DNA of 26,772 nucleotides. It comes from JBEIFW01 sp040382215. GTDB lineage: Bacteria > Actinomycetota > Acidimicrobiia > Acidimicrobiales > Ilumatobacteraceae. Below the pieces are notes generated by a model. That model did no database searches, was not told where the DNA came from, and was given only the letters and a program-made list of their open reading frames with translations. The DNA lies in contig JBEIFW010000026.1 of assembly GCA_040382215.1 (NCBI GenBank), forward strand, positions 1 to 26,772, given 5' to 3'. Position numbers and translations under genes: made by a program. This document shows, piece after piece, positions 16,358 to 22,394 of the stretch. Positions within the stretch are counted from its first letter, which is position 1. The number at the start of each line of letters is the position of its first letter.

Positions 16358-16386
16358 GTTGATCACCAATGCACCGAGTGGTCAAC
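16358..16386. promoter_or_regulatory. Operator-like inverted repeat upstream of the AbiEi-like/Fic gene
   Basis: GTTGATCAC (16358–16366) and GTGGTCAAC (16378–16386) are inverted copies with one mismatch, with arm centres 20 bases apart, about two helical turns. It begins 21 bases upstream of the GTG start. On the minus strand the distal arm contains TTGACC, a fair -35 element, so a bound protein would cover the promoter. The N-terminal AbiEi-like domain is the obvious candidate ligand. Confidence 0.5.
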
Positions 16387-16603
16387 AATTCGCAATCTCC
16401 ACTGCGGGTCGTCGAGCGGCCGCCGCGAAATGCTGATCGGTCCGCTCGCGACGTGCAACATCCCGCGACCAAACCTCACGCCGGTGCAACATTTCGCAGC
16501 ACATCGGTGTGTCCTCTTTCGGAACGCATCCGCCCAACCCCCGGGGCGGCGTCGCGGGACGTTGTCGCTGGTCAGCGCTGCCGTCGAAATAGAACACACC
16601 CTG
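16387..16603. other. Upstream region of the Fic gene with short repeats
   Basis: No convincing gene. GTGCAACATCCCGC (16453–16466) and GTGCAACATTTCGC (16484–16497) are near-identical direct repeats 31 bases apart. GCGAAATG (16425–16432) and CATTTCGC (16490–16497) form a perfect inverted pair. Frames of about 70 codons exist on the minus strand but resemble nothing known. Confidence 0.4.
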
Positions 16604-16867
16604 TTACACCGGCAGGCGGATCTCCACGTGATCGGCGTGGCCGTACAGGGCAGCGACCATGTCTCCGCCGAAGTCGTATCCGATGTAGGTCGTCTTCACG
16701 TAGCTCGAGCACCCCTCGACCACGAAGCGCTGGTGCGATGCTGCGGCAAGCTGTCTCACCGATGAGTTGAGCGCCTGCAGGTACACCTCGGCCTCATGGT
16801 GCGAGCTCACGGCCTCACGATAGGGGACCCTCCCCACCCGAGTGCTTCCGCGTTTCTCGGCCGGCAT
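16604..16867 (-). CDS. Hypothetical small protein
   Basis: About 87 residues from the ATG at 16867; the frame stays open to a GTG at 17092 (162 residues), and neither start has a clear ribosome binding site. The C-terminal half has good GC-rich third positions and protein-like alternation: HHEAEVYLQALNSSVRQLAA, FVVEGCSSYVKTTYIGYDF and MVAALYGHADHVEIRLPV. The pattern suggests an alpha helix followed by a beta-meander domain. It stops abruptly after HVEIRLPV, possibly a truncated version of a longer protein. I do not recognise the family. It lies inside the repeat-bounded region, upstream of and co-oriented with the Fic gene but 266 bases away. Confidence 0.4.
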   Translation of the reverse strand: MPAEKRGSTRVGRVPYREAVSSHHEAEVYLQALNSSVRQLAAASHQRFVVEGCSSYVKTTYIGYDFGGDMVAALYGHADHVEIRLPV

Positions 16868-17361
16868 GTCGGCGGGACTGGTCTGGACTTCGACGGGACG
16901 GGGGCCCGCACCGACCACGGCCGCGCCACACCCGTCGACGTCGACTCCGGGCACGGCGCCGTTGGGGTGGAAGACGCCACTTGCGCGGTCGCTACCGGTA
17001 ATCCGACCCGTGCCGAGATGGTCGGGAGTGCGGCGGATGACCGTCCCGGTACCATCACCACCGTGGCCCCAGTCACGAACCCGTTGCAGCACAGGGGCGA
17101 GTCGGACGAAAGTACGCCAGGTGCGTGACGAGGCCCCCCTCGCCCACTCGTACGCGTGCTCTGGGCCACGTGTTCGGGTCGTCCGGGGCTGATCCGGGGC
17201 CCTCGGGCTCGGTTCTCACCGGTGACCGTGTCGGCGCACGTCCGGCGGGCTCCGGGAGTCGCCGAGCCGGCCGAGGTGGGCGGTGACCTCGTGCTCGGGA
17301 CCCGTGGTGCGCGTCGTCGACCGCTACCGTCCGGGCAGCGAGCAACCGGCAGGGGGACATG
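16868..17361. other. Region without a clear gene, containing the distal tRNA-end repeat
   Basis: About 490 bases. The left part (to 17092) may be the N-terminal extension of the hypothetical gene. The 14-base copy of the tRNA-Leu end is at 17134–17147. The remainder to the SnoaL-like start has no recognisable coding sequence and should hold that gene's promoter, but I see no good -35/-10 pair. A GGGGG ribosome binding site lies at 17352–17356. Confidence 0.4.
17134..17147 (+). repeat. attR-like copy of the tRNA-Leu 3' end
   Basis: Exact 14-base match to 14133–14146 (CCCCCCTCGCCCAC), in the same orientation. Bases on either side differ, and no tRNA structure can be drawn here, so this is not a second tRNA gene. 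Confidence 0.5.
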
Positions 17362-17763
17362 ATGATCTCGAGCGGACCACTGGAGGACCGGATCGCCATC
17401 CGGGAGCTGGTCGAGTCGTACAACGACGCCGTGATGCGCTTCGACGCCGACGACTGGGCCGCGAACTGGGCGCCGGACGGCGTGTGGTCGCTGCCGGGCC
17501 GGGGCGAGGTCCACGGCCGCGACGCCATCAAGGCCCAGTGGCTGGGTGCGATGGGCGCGATCACCGTCGAGGGCTTCTTCGCCTCGGCTGGGGTCATCAC
17601 CGTGGAGGGCGACCGCGCCAGCGCCCGCTGGTACCAGCAGGAGTTCCTCGTCCAGGGTGGCAACCGCGTGGCGATCGTCGGGGAGTACGACGACGACTAC
17701 GTGAAGCTCGACGGTCGGTGGTACTTCGCCAAGCGCCGCTACCGGGTCCGAACCGCCCACTGA
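17362..17763 (+). CDS. SnoaL-like / NTF2-fold protein
   Basis: 133 residues from the second of two adjacent ATG codons, which sits 5 bases after GGGGG; the ATG at 17359 would leave only 2 bases. The pattern is that of the NTF2 fold: an N-terminal helix LEDRIAIRELVESYNDAVMR, then ADDWAANWAPDGVWSLPG with the usual W-x-x-D-G-V-W, and strands RASARWYQQEF, VGEYDDDYVK and GRWYFAKRRYRV. This superfamily includes polyketide cyclases, ketosteroid isomerase-like and dehydratase proteins. The RYRV end is common in members linked to aromatic or lipid breakdown. The substrate is not deducible. It converges on the alpha/beta hydrolase. Confidence 0.82.
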   Translation: MISSGPLEDRIAIRELVESYNDAVMRFDADDWAANWAPDGVWSLPGRGEVHGRDAIKAQWLGAMGAITVEGFFASAGVITVEGDRASARWYQQEFLVQGGNRVAIVGEYDDDYVKLDGRWYFAKRRYRVRTAH

Positions 17764-17838
17764 CCGGCCCTTGCGAGACGGCGAGCGCATCGCAGCCGTC
17801 CCGACGAGACGAGCGGTGCTCGCCCGTCGGGGCGTCGT

Positions 17839-18768
17839 TCAGCGCGCAGTGGCGGCGAAACCGGCAATGAGGTCGGCGACCTCGGACGCGGCCTCGAGAT
17901 GTGGGAAGTGCCCGATGCCTTCGAGGAGCGAGATCGACGCCGAAGGGAGATGGCGTTCGATGTCACGAGCGACGCCGCGTGACAGCGCGGTGTCGGCGAG
18001 ACCCCAGATCACCTGGAGGGGGACGGTGGTCGAGGCGGTCGCGGCTTCCCATCGCGCGCGGTGCTGGCGTTTGTCGTCGATGTAGTGCAGCAGGCGGGGC
18101 AGGTGACCGGCGGGTGCGCCATGGTTGAGGTTCTCCCAGACCTGAGCGACGAAGGGGTCGCTCGGCTGGTGATCGGGCCCGAAGGTGCGCCGCAATGAGG
18201 TGGAGAAGGAGCGCTGCGACATCCACCGGCCCACGACCTGCCCAAGCCGTGGGCGAGCGAGCAGCCGAGTGATGAGCAGCGGCCGGTAGTGGTCGGCGAA
18301 CAGCGCGCTGTTGATGATCGTCGCCGATCGCAGGCTCACCGAGAGGCGCCGGTGGTCGGATCGATCGAGCAACTCCTGCACGATCGTGCCGCCGACGTCG
18401 TGGCCGACCAGCGCGGTCGAGGAGATCTGGAGTTGGCGCCACACCGCTTCGATGATGTCGGCGTGTTCGTGGCAACTGGAGCGGTGTTGAGCGGGTTTGT
18501 CGCTGGCGCCGTACCCGAGCAGGTCGAGCCACACGACCGTGAACCGTGACGAGAGCGCTCGCTCGAGCCCGGCCCACTCCCACGACGACGACGGGAAGCC
18601 GTGAAGGAGCGTGATGGCCGGCCCGTTGCCACTGGTGCGGACGAAGATCTCGAGGGGCCGCCCACCCGCAATCGACGTGACACCGACGGCAAGGCGCCTG
18701 CCGCCGGACACCCACGACGCGTGGCCCTCGGGGTTCGTGGCTGTGCCGGTCGGAACGGACGTACCCAT
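17839..18768 (-). CDS. Alpha/beta hydrolase with an Asp nucleophile
   Basis: 309 residues from an ATG with GAGGGAG upstream. Motifs: oxyanion-hole loop LLHGFPSSSWEW (55–65), nucleophile elbow VGHDVGG with Asp124 in place of Ser, acid Asp259 (WGLADTAL) and His287 (GIGHFPHLE). An Asp nucleophile in G-H-D-x-G-G is characteristic of epoxide hydrolases and haloalkane dehalogenases rather than esterases; which activity applies cannot be read off. It is divergent from tetR, and the perfect palindrome 28 bases from its start should control it. Confidence 0.88.
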   Translation of the reverse strand: MGTSVPTGTATNPEGHASWVSGGRRLAVGVTSIAGGRPLEIFVRTSGNGPAITLLHGFPSSSWEWAGLERALSSRFTVVWLDLLGYGASDKPAQHRSSCHEHADIIEAVWRQLQISSTALVGHDVGGTIVQELLDRSDHRRLSVSLRSATIINSALFADHYRPLLITRLLARPRLGQVVGRWMSQRSFSTSLRRTFGPDHQPSDPFVAQVWENLNHGAPAGHLPRLLHYIDDKRQHRARWEAATASTTVPLQVIWGLADTALSRGVARDIERHLPSASISLLEGIGHFPHLEAASEVADLIAGFAATAR

Positions 18769-18795
18769 GGTGAGCTCCCTCGATGCTCGCTGAAC

Positions 18796-18811
18796 TAGAT
18801 AGATCTATCTA
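18796..18811. promoter_or_regulatory. TetR operator O1 (perfect 16-base palindrome)
   Basis: TAGATAGATCTATCTA is self-complementary over all 16 bases. It lies in the hydrolase–tetR divergent region on the hydrolase side, and its AT-rich sequence stands out in this GC-rich DNA. The same TAGA-N4-TCTA core recurs at 18858 and 19494. Confidence 0.75.
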
Positions 18812-18857
18812 AACCATGCCCGGCGGGCGAGGTCAAGCCTCTCCGCCGCAAAGTGAA

Positions 18858-18869
18858 TAGATTTGTCTA
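18858..18869. promoter_or_regulatory. TetR operator O2 (imperfect)
   Basis: TAGATTTGTCTA keeps the half-sites TAGA and TCTA with four bases between. It lies 22 bases before the tetR start, so it would mediate autoregulation. Confidence 0.6.
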
Positions 18870-18890
18870 GACACACCGAACGGAGTACCG

Positions 18891-19496
18891 ATGAGCGTTG
18901 AAGGAACCCGGAGCGGTAGGGCCGACGCAACGCGGGAGCGGTTGTTGGTGGCGACCGAGGAACTGCTCGCCGAGCGGGGCTCGCACGGTGCCGGGCTGAA
19001 CGAGGTCTGTGCGCGCAGCGGTGTTGCCTACGGCTCGCTCTATCACCAGTTCCCGAACGGCAAGAGCGACCTCGTCGCTACCTGTGTCCGCCGATCCGGT
19101 GCGGCCATCGGCGAGCTGCTCGAAGCCGTGCTGGAACAGATGTCATTGGCCGACGCAGTCGGAGCGATGTTCGCCAACGGCAGCGCGATGCTCGAACGTT
19201 CCGCCTTCGGCCGGGGCTGCCCAGTCGGCACCCCGGCTGCGACGAGTGACGACGACGTGCTGCGAGCCGCTGCGGCCGAGGTGTTCGCCCGTTGGCGGAA
19301 GGCCATCGCGAAGAGCGCGCGCCGTGAGGGGCGCGGTGCCCGCGCGGCCGACGACCTGGCCAGTGCGCTCGTCTCGCTCTACGAGGGCGCGCTGTTGGTG
19401 GGCCGCACCGAGCAATCGACGCGACCGTTGCGGGCCGCTGCTGGCGCTGCCGCACTGTTGGTCGGCTCGGCCGCAGGCGGACGCGAGACTAAGTAG
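18891..19496 (+). CDS. TetR-family transcriptional regulator
   Basis: 201 residues. The N-terminal helix-turn-helix (about residues 12–60) reads TRERLLVATEELLAERG, then LNEVCARSGVAYGSLYHQF, the usual TetR recognition helix. The C-terminal ligand domain (AFGRGCPVGTPA near 104–115) resembles the YxaF/LmrA/AcrR-like group (TetR_C). It is probably a repressor of the divergent hydrolase and the downstream dehydrogenase, released by a small lipophilic ligand, which is inference. The TAG stop codon forms the first three bases of operator O3. Confidence 0.9.
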   Translation: MSVEGTRSGRADATRERLLVATEELLAERGSHGAGLNEVCARSGVAYGSLYHQFPNGKSDLVATCVRRSGAAIGELLEAVLEQMSLADAVGAMFANGSAMLERSAFGRGCPVGTPAATSDDDVLRAAAAEVFARWRKAIAKSARREGRGARAADDLASALVSLYEGALLVGRTEQSTRPLRAAAGAAALLVGSAAGGRETK

Positions 19497-19509
19497 ATAG
19501 ATCTATATA
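19494..19509. promoter_or_regulatory. TetR operator O3 overlapping the dehydrogenase promoter
   Basis: TAGATAGATCTATATA matches O1 in 14 of 16 positions. It starts at the tetR stop codon. The following TATAGT (19506–19511) is a good -10 element, so a bound repressor would block polymerase. Confidence 0.7.
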
Positions 19510-19542
19510 GTACGATGGGAGCCCGACGAAAGGTCCCGTCCC

Positions 19543-20574
19543 GTGAAACATCTGGTCTTCTCCGGCCCTGGCGAACTCGAGTGGCGTGACGCCCCCGATC
19601 CGCGATTGGTCGACGACCGTGACGTCCTCGTGCGCCCGGTGGCCGTCGCCCGCTGCGATCTCGATGGTCCGATCGCAATGGGTCTCTACCCGATGTCGGG
19701 CTCGTTCGCCATGGGCCACGAGATGGTGGGAGAGGTGGTCGACCGTGGCGATGCGGCCGGCGGCGTCGACGTCGGGGACCTGGTGATCGTGCCCTTCCAG
19801 ATCAGTTGCGGCTCGTGCGCCATGTGCCGGCGGGGTTACACAAACGCCTGCGAGTCGGTTCCGGCGGGCTCGGCGTTCGGGCTCGGCCCGCACGGCGGCA
19901 TCGACTTCGGTGGCGCACTGGCCGACCTGGTGCGGGTGCCCTACGCCGATCACCTGCTGCTGCCGCTGCCGGCCGGGGTGAGCCCGGTGGCCGGCGCCGG
20001 CATTCCCGACAACGTGGCCGACGGCTACCGCTGCGTGGCCGGTCCGATGGCCGAATGGCCGGGTGAACCGGTGCTGGTGGTCGGTGGACTGGCCCAGTCG
20101 GTGGGCCTGTACGCCGTTGCTGCAGCGCTGGTCCTGGGTGCGCCTCGGGTGGTGTACGTCGACCACGATGCCGAGCGCCTTCGCATCGCCCAGCTACTCG
20201 GCGCCGACATCGTGCGCTCCCCGCTCGATGCGCTCGTCGCCAGCGAGCAGTTCGCCGTCACGGTCGATGCCTGTGTGCTCGACGCCGGCCGCGACCATGC
20301 GCTCCGGTCCACTCGGCCCTGCGGAACCTGCACCAGTGTCTCGGGCGGCGCCTCGCCACGGGCCTCGCTCCCCCTGCCGGCCATGTACCTCAGGGGAATC
20401 CGCTACGAGATCGGCCGCGTGCACGCCCGAGCCACTGCCGAACCCGTGCTCGACCTGGTGACGAGCGGGCGGCTCGACCCGACCGTGCTCGTCACTCGCA
20501 CCATCGGGTTCAGTGATGCGGCCGAGGCAATGACCGAGCCCGACGTGAAGATCGTGTTCGTGAACGACCGCTGA
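19543..20574 (+). CDS. Zinc-dependent medium-chain alcohol dehydrogenase
   Basis: 343 residues from a GTG with GAAAGG upstream. The catalytic-domain zinc ligands Cys38 and His59-Glu60 (GHE) are present, and a structural zinc lobe has Cys89, Cys92, Cys95 and Cys103 (CGSCAMCRRGYTNAC). The nucleotide-binding region VLVVGGLAQSVGLYAVAAAL differs from the standard GxGxxG (GGLAQS). VDHDAER suggests an Asp for NAD rather than NADP preference. The enzyme would oxidise an alcohol or diol; with the Asp-nucleophile hydrolase, a route from epoxide or halide to alcohol to ketone is plausible but inferred. Operator O3 is in its promoter. Confidence 0.9.
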   Translation: MKHLVFSGPGELEWRDAPDPRLVDDRDVLVRPVAVARCDLDGPIAMGLYPMSGSFAMGHEMVGEVVDRGDAAGGVDVGDLVIVPFQISCGSCAMCRRGYTNACESVPAGSAFGLGPHGGIDFGGALADLVRVPYADHLLLPLPAGVSPVAGAGIPDNVADGYRCVAGPMAEWPGEPVLVVGGLAQSVGLYAVAAALVLGAPRVVYVDHDAERLRIAQLLGADIVRSPLDALVASEQFAVTVDACVLDAGRDHALRSTRPCGTCTSVSGGASPRASLPLPAMYLRGIRYEIGRVHARATAEPVLDLVTSGRLDPTVLVTRTIGFSDAAEAMTEPDVKIVFVNDR

Positions 20575-20594
20575 AGCTGCGAGCCGAGGTGCCG

Positions 20595-20837
20595 TCAGGC
20601 GCGGCGGCGCAACGGTGGCAGGGTCGACGGCGGCTGTCGTCGTGGCGGCAGCTCGGCGAGCAGCCGGGCCGTCGACACAGTGACCTCGCGCACGGCGGCC
20701 TCGAACGCAGCGCTCGTCGCTGCCGATGTGCTGTTCACGCCGCTCACCTTGCGAACGTACTGGCGGGCGGCCGCCTCGATCTCGTCGGCGGTAGCGGCCG
20801 GGTCGAGCCCGCGCAGCATGGTGATGTTGCGGCACAT
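20595..20837 (-). CDS. DUF2277 family protein
   Basis: 80 residues, typical of this small family. MCRNITMLRGLDPAATADEI, then AARQYVRKVSGVN, match the conserved pattern (MCRNI at the start, YVRKxSG in the middle). The function is not established. It converges on the dehydrogenase with 20 bases between stops. The C-terminal tail (PPRRQPPSTLPPLRRRA) is basic and not part of the conserved core. Confidence 0.88.
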   Translation of the reverse strand: MCRNITMLRGLDPAATADEIEAAARQYVRKVSGVNSTSAATSAAFEAAVREVTVSTARLLAELPPRRQPPSTLPPLRRRA

Positions 20838-20896
20838 GGGCCCTGAGCGTAGGGGTCTCGGCCGCCATCAGCCCCGGGCAGCCGTTCGAGCGCCGC

Positions 20897-21310
20897 TCGA
20901 TCGACCATGCGCACCGCCAGCACCGACAAGCGGCGCCATAGGCGTTGGTCGGGCGGCAGGAGCTGCTCGACCACCAGCTCCGTGGTGCGGATGAGCCGCT
21001 CCGCGAGGGCGACCACGAGGAGGCGGTCGACGGCCGGGTGCGCGGCGCGGAACTGCTCGAAATCCGCCCGTCCCCCTGTGTCGGTCTCGGTGGGTTCGAG
21101 CGCAACGACCCGGCCGGTCCGCCGGTGCCCGGGATGCACGAGCGCCGGCTCCCCGAAGAACTCGCCGGGTGGATCACGCGGAACGTGATCGTCCGTTGAA
21201 CACCACCTGGCCGCGCCGGTAGCGCCGGCGCCGCAGCCGCCCACGGATCAGCTCGCGCTCGGCGGCCCCCAACGGGTCGAGCAGGGCCGTTCCCGTCGCG
21301 GTGAGTCGCC
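20897..21310 (-). pseudogene. Decayed Crp/Fnr-type regulator (cyclic-nucleotide-binding domain)
   Basis: Two pieces in different frames make up one protein. The first (about 21310–21176) reads LTATGTALLDPLGAAERELI, then RRYRRGQVVFNG, the start of a cNMP-binding domain. The second (about 21175–20897) reads PPGEFFGEPALVHPGHRRTG, then VVALEPTET and FRAAHPAVDRLLVVAL. About 30 residues usual between VVFxxG and PGxFFGE are missing, the frame shifts at the joint, no start codon is in frame near the beginning, and the DNA-binding helix-turn-helix is lost before the DUF2277 gene. It cannot make a working regulator. Confidence 0.72.
21172..21190. repeat. Inverted repeat at the pseudogene deletion joint
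   Basis: GATCACG (21172–21178) and CGTGATC (21184–21190) are perfect inverted copies five bases apart, placed exactly where the Crp/Fnr-like reading frame loses about 30 codons. Confidence 0.7.
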
Positions 21311-21389
21311 CACTGCGGCGGTCGTGCTTGCGGCCCGAGGCCGGGGGTGACGAACCTGTCGGTGACCGAGAGGACACGAGGAGCACCCG

Positions 21390-22244
21390 ATGATCGTCCA
21401 GGGCAAAGGCGGCGACCCCGAGCTGCACGAGGTCTACGAGGAGATCCGCGCATTGGGCCTGATCGAGCACCTCGCCGAGCTCGAGGCCTTCGGCTACACC
21501 GTCATCGAGAACGCCCTGTCGCCCGAGCTCACCGTGTCCCTGCGCGACATCATCGTGCGCGTCGTGCGGGAACGCTCGGGGCGGCCGCTCGATCTCGAGC
21601 ACGAGACCGACTACTCGGGCCAGCAGTTCCAGCCCTATCTGCTGTTCGCCGACCCGGTCTTTCGCCACGTGGTGCTCAATCCCCGACCGCTCGCCCTCGT
21701 CACGTACCTGCTCGGGCGGCACTGCGTGCTGTCCAGCCTGGGCTGTCATCTCAAGGGGCCCGGCGGATACGGCCTCGTGTTGCACAGCGACCAGGCCAAC
21801 GGCGTGCCCCAGCCCTTCCCGGCCATGTCCCTGGTGGCCAACTGCAACTACGCGCTCACCGACTACACGATGGCTGCGGGCGCGCTCGCCGTGGTGCCCG
21901 GCAGCCATTGCCGATACCGCCAGCCCACCCGGGCCGAACTCCGCCTCGACAACCCCGAGGCCATCGCGGTCGAGGTGCCGGCCGGGTCGGCGATCGTCTG
22001 GCACGGGGCCACATGGCACGGCTCGTACCCCCGCCAGATCCCCGGGCTGCGCGTCAACCTGTCGACCTACTTCTGCCGTCCCTACCTGCTCCCGCAGGAG
22101 AACTACCGCGATCACCTCCCCGAGGGCTACCTCGACGGGGCCGACCCCCGGCTGGCCCGGTTACTGGGCACGGAACTGGCCTACGGCTGGACCGACGACG
22201 GCCCGACGAAGCCGTTCGCACCCCAGCACTCCTGGCACGCCTGA
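21390..22244 (+). CDS. Phytanoyl-CoA dioxygenase (PhyH)-family protein
   Basis: 284 residues. PhyH proteins are Fe(II)/2-oxoglutarate-dependent oxygenases. Visible ligands are H132-x-D134 (LVLHSDQAN) and a distal His, probably His210 in WHGATWHGS, with Arg221 for 2-oxoglutarate. The core GALAVVPGSHCRYRQP is typical. The expected reaction is hydroxylation of a hydrophobic or CoA-linked substrate. The start ATG has GAGGAG 7 bases upstream. It faces the catabolic operon and lies beside a dead regulator that may once have controlled it. Confidence 0.86.
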   Translation: MIVQGKGGDPELHEVYEEIRALGLIEHLAELEAFGYTVIENALSPELTVSLRDIIVRVVRERSGRPLDLEHETDYSGQQFQPYLLFADPVFRHVVLNPRPLALVTYLLGRHCVLSSLGCHLKGPGGYGLVLHSDQANGVPQPFPAMSLVANCNYALTDYTMAAGALAVVPGSHCRYRQPTRAELRLDNPEAIAVEVPAGSAIVWHGATWHGSYPRQIPGLRVNLSTYFCRPYLLPQENYRDHLPEGYLDGADPRLARLLGTELAYGWTDDGPTKPFAPQHSWHA

Positions 22245-22274
22245 CCGGGCTGCTCGATCGGTCCGGCCCGGGCC

Positions 22275-22383
22275 CGCTACCTCGGCGCCCGGCATCCCCG
22301 TCCCGACCCGATCATCGAGCACACCCGCCGACGCCTCGACGAACTCGTCCGCCAGGAAGAGTCGATCCGGGAGGCGTCAATGG
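22275..22383 (+). other. Possible coding remnant between PhyH and CoA-transferase genes
   Basis: One frame reads RYLGARHPRPDPIIEHTRRR, then LDELVRQEESIREAS. It looks protein-like but has no start, no partner and no family I recognise. It could be the C-terminal scrap of a lost gene. Confidence 0.2.
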
Positions 22384-22394
22384 TGTCGGTCCGC

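Larger units (their letters stand above)
14149..17147. mobile_element. Putative 3-kb tRNA-Leu-linked genomic island (remnant)
   Basis: The region lies between the tRNA 3' end and the matching 14-base repeat. It contains a transposase remnant, a crotonase remnant, one intact AbiEi-like/Fic gene and a small unknown gene, in contrast to the compact conserved operon on the other side of the tRNA. There is no integrase or excisionase, so it would be a decayed or non-autonomous insertion. The evidence is the repeat, the content and the position only; base composition does not clearly differ by eye. Confidence 0.42.

Noticed and set aside
17134..17147. Second tRNA gene near 17100
   Set aside because: Only the 14-base 3' piece matches; no anticodon arm or acceptor partner is present.
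16807..17790. 327-codon minus-strand frame across the SnoaL-like gene
   Set aside because: Antisense to a clear NTF2-fold gene, with no family features.
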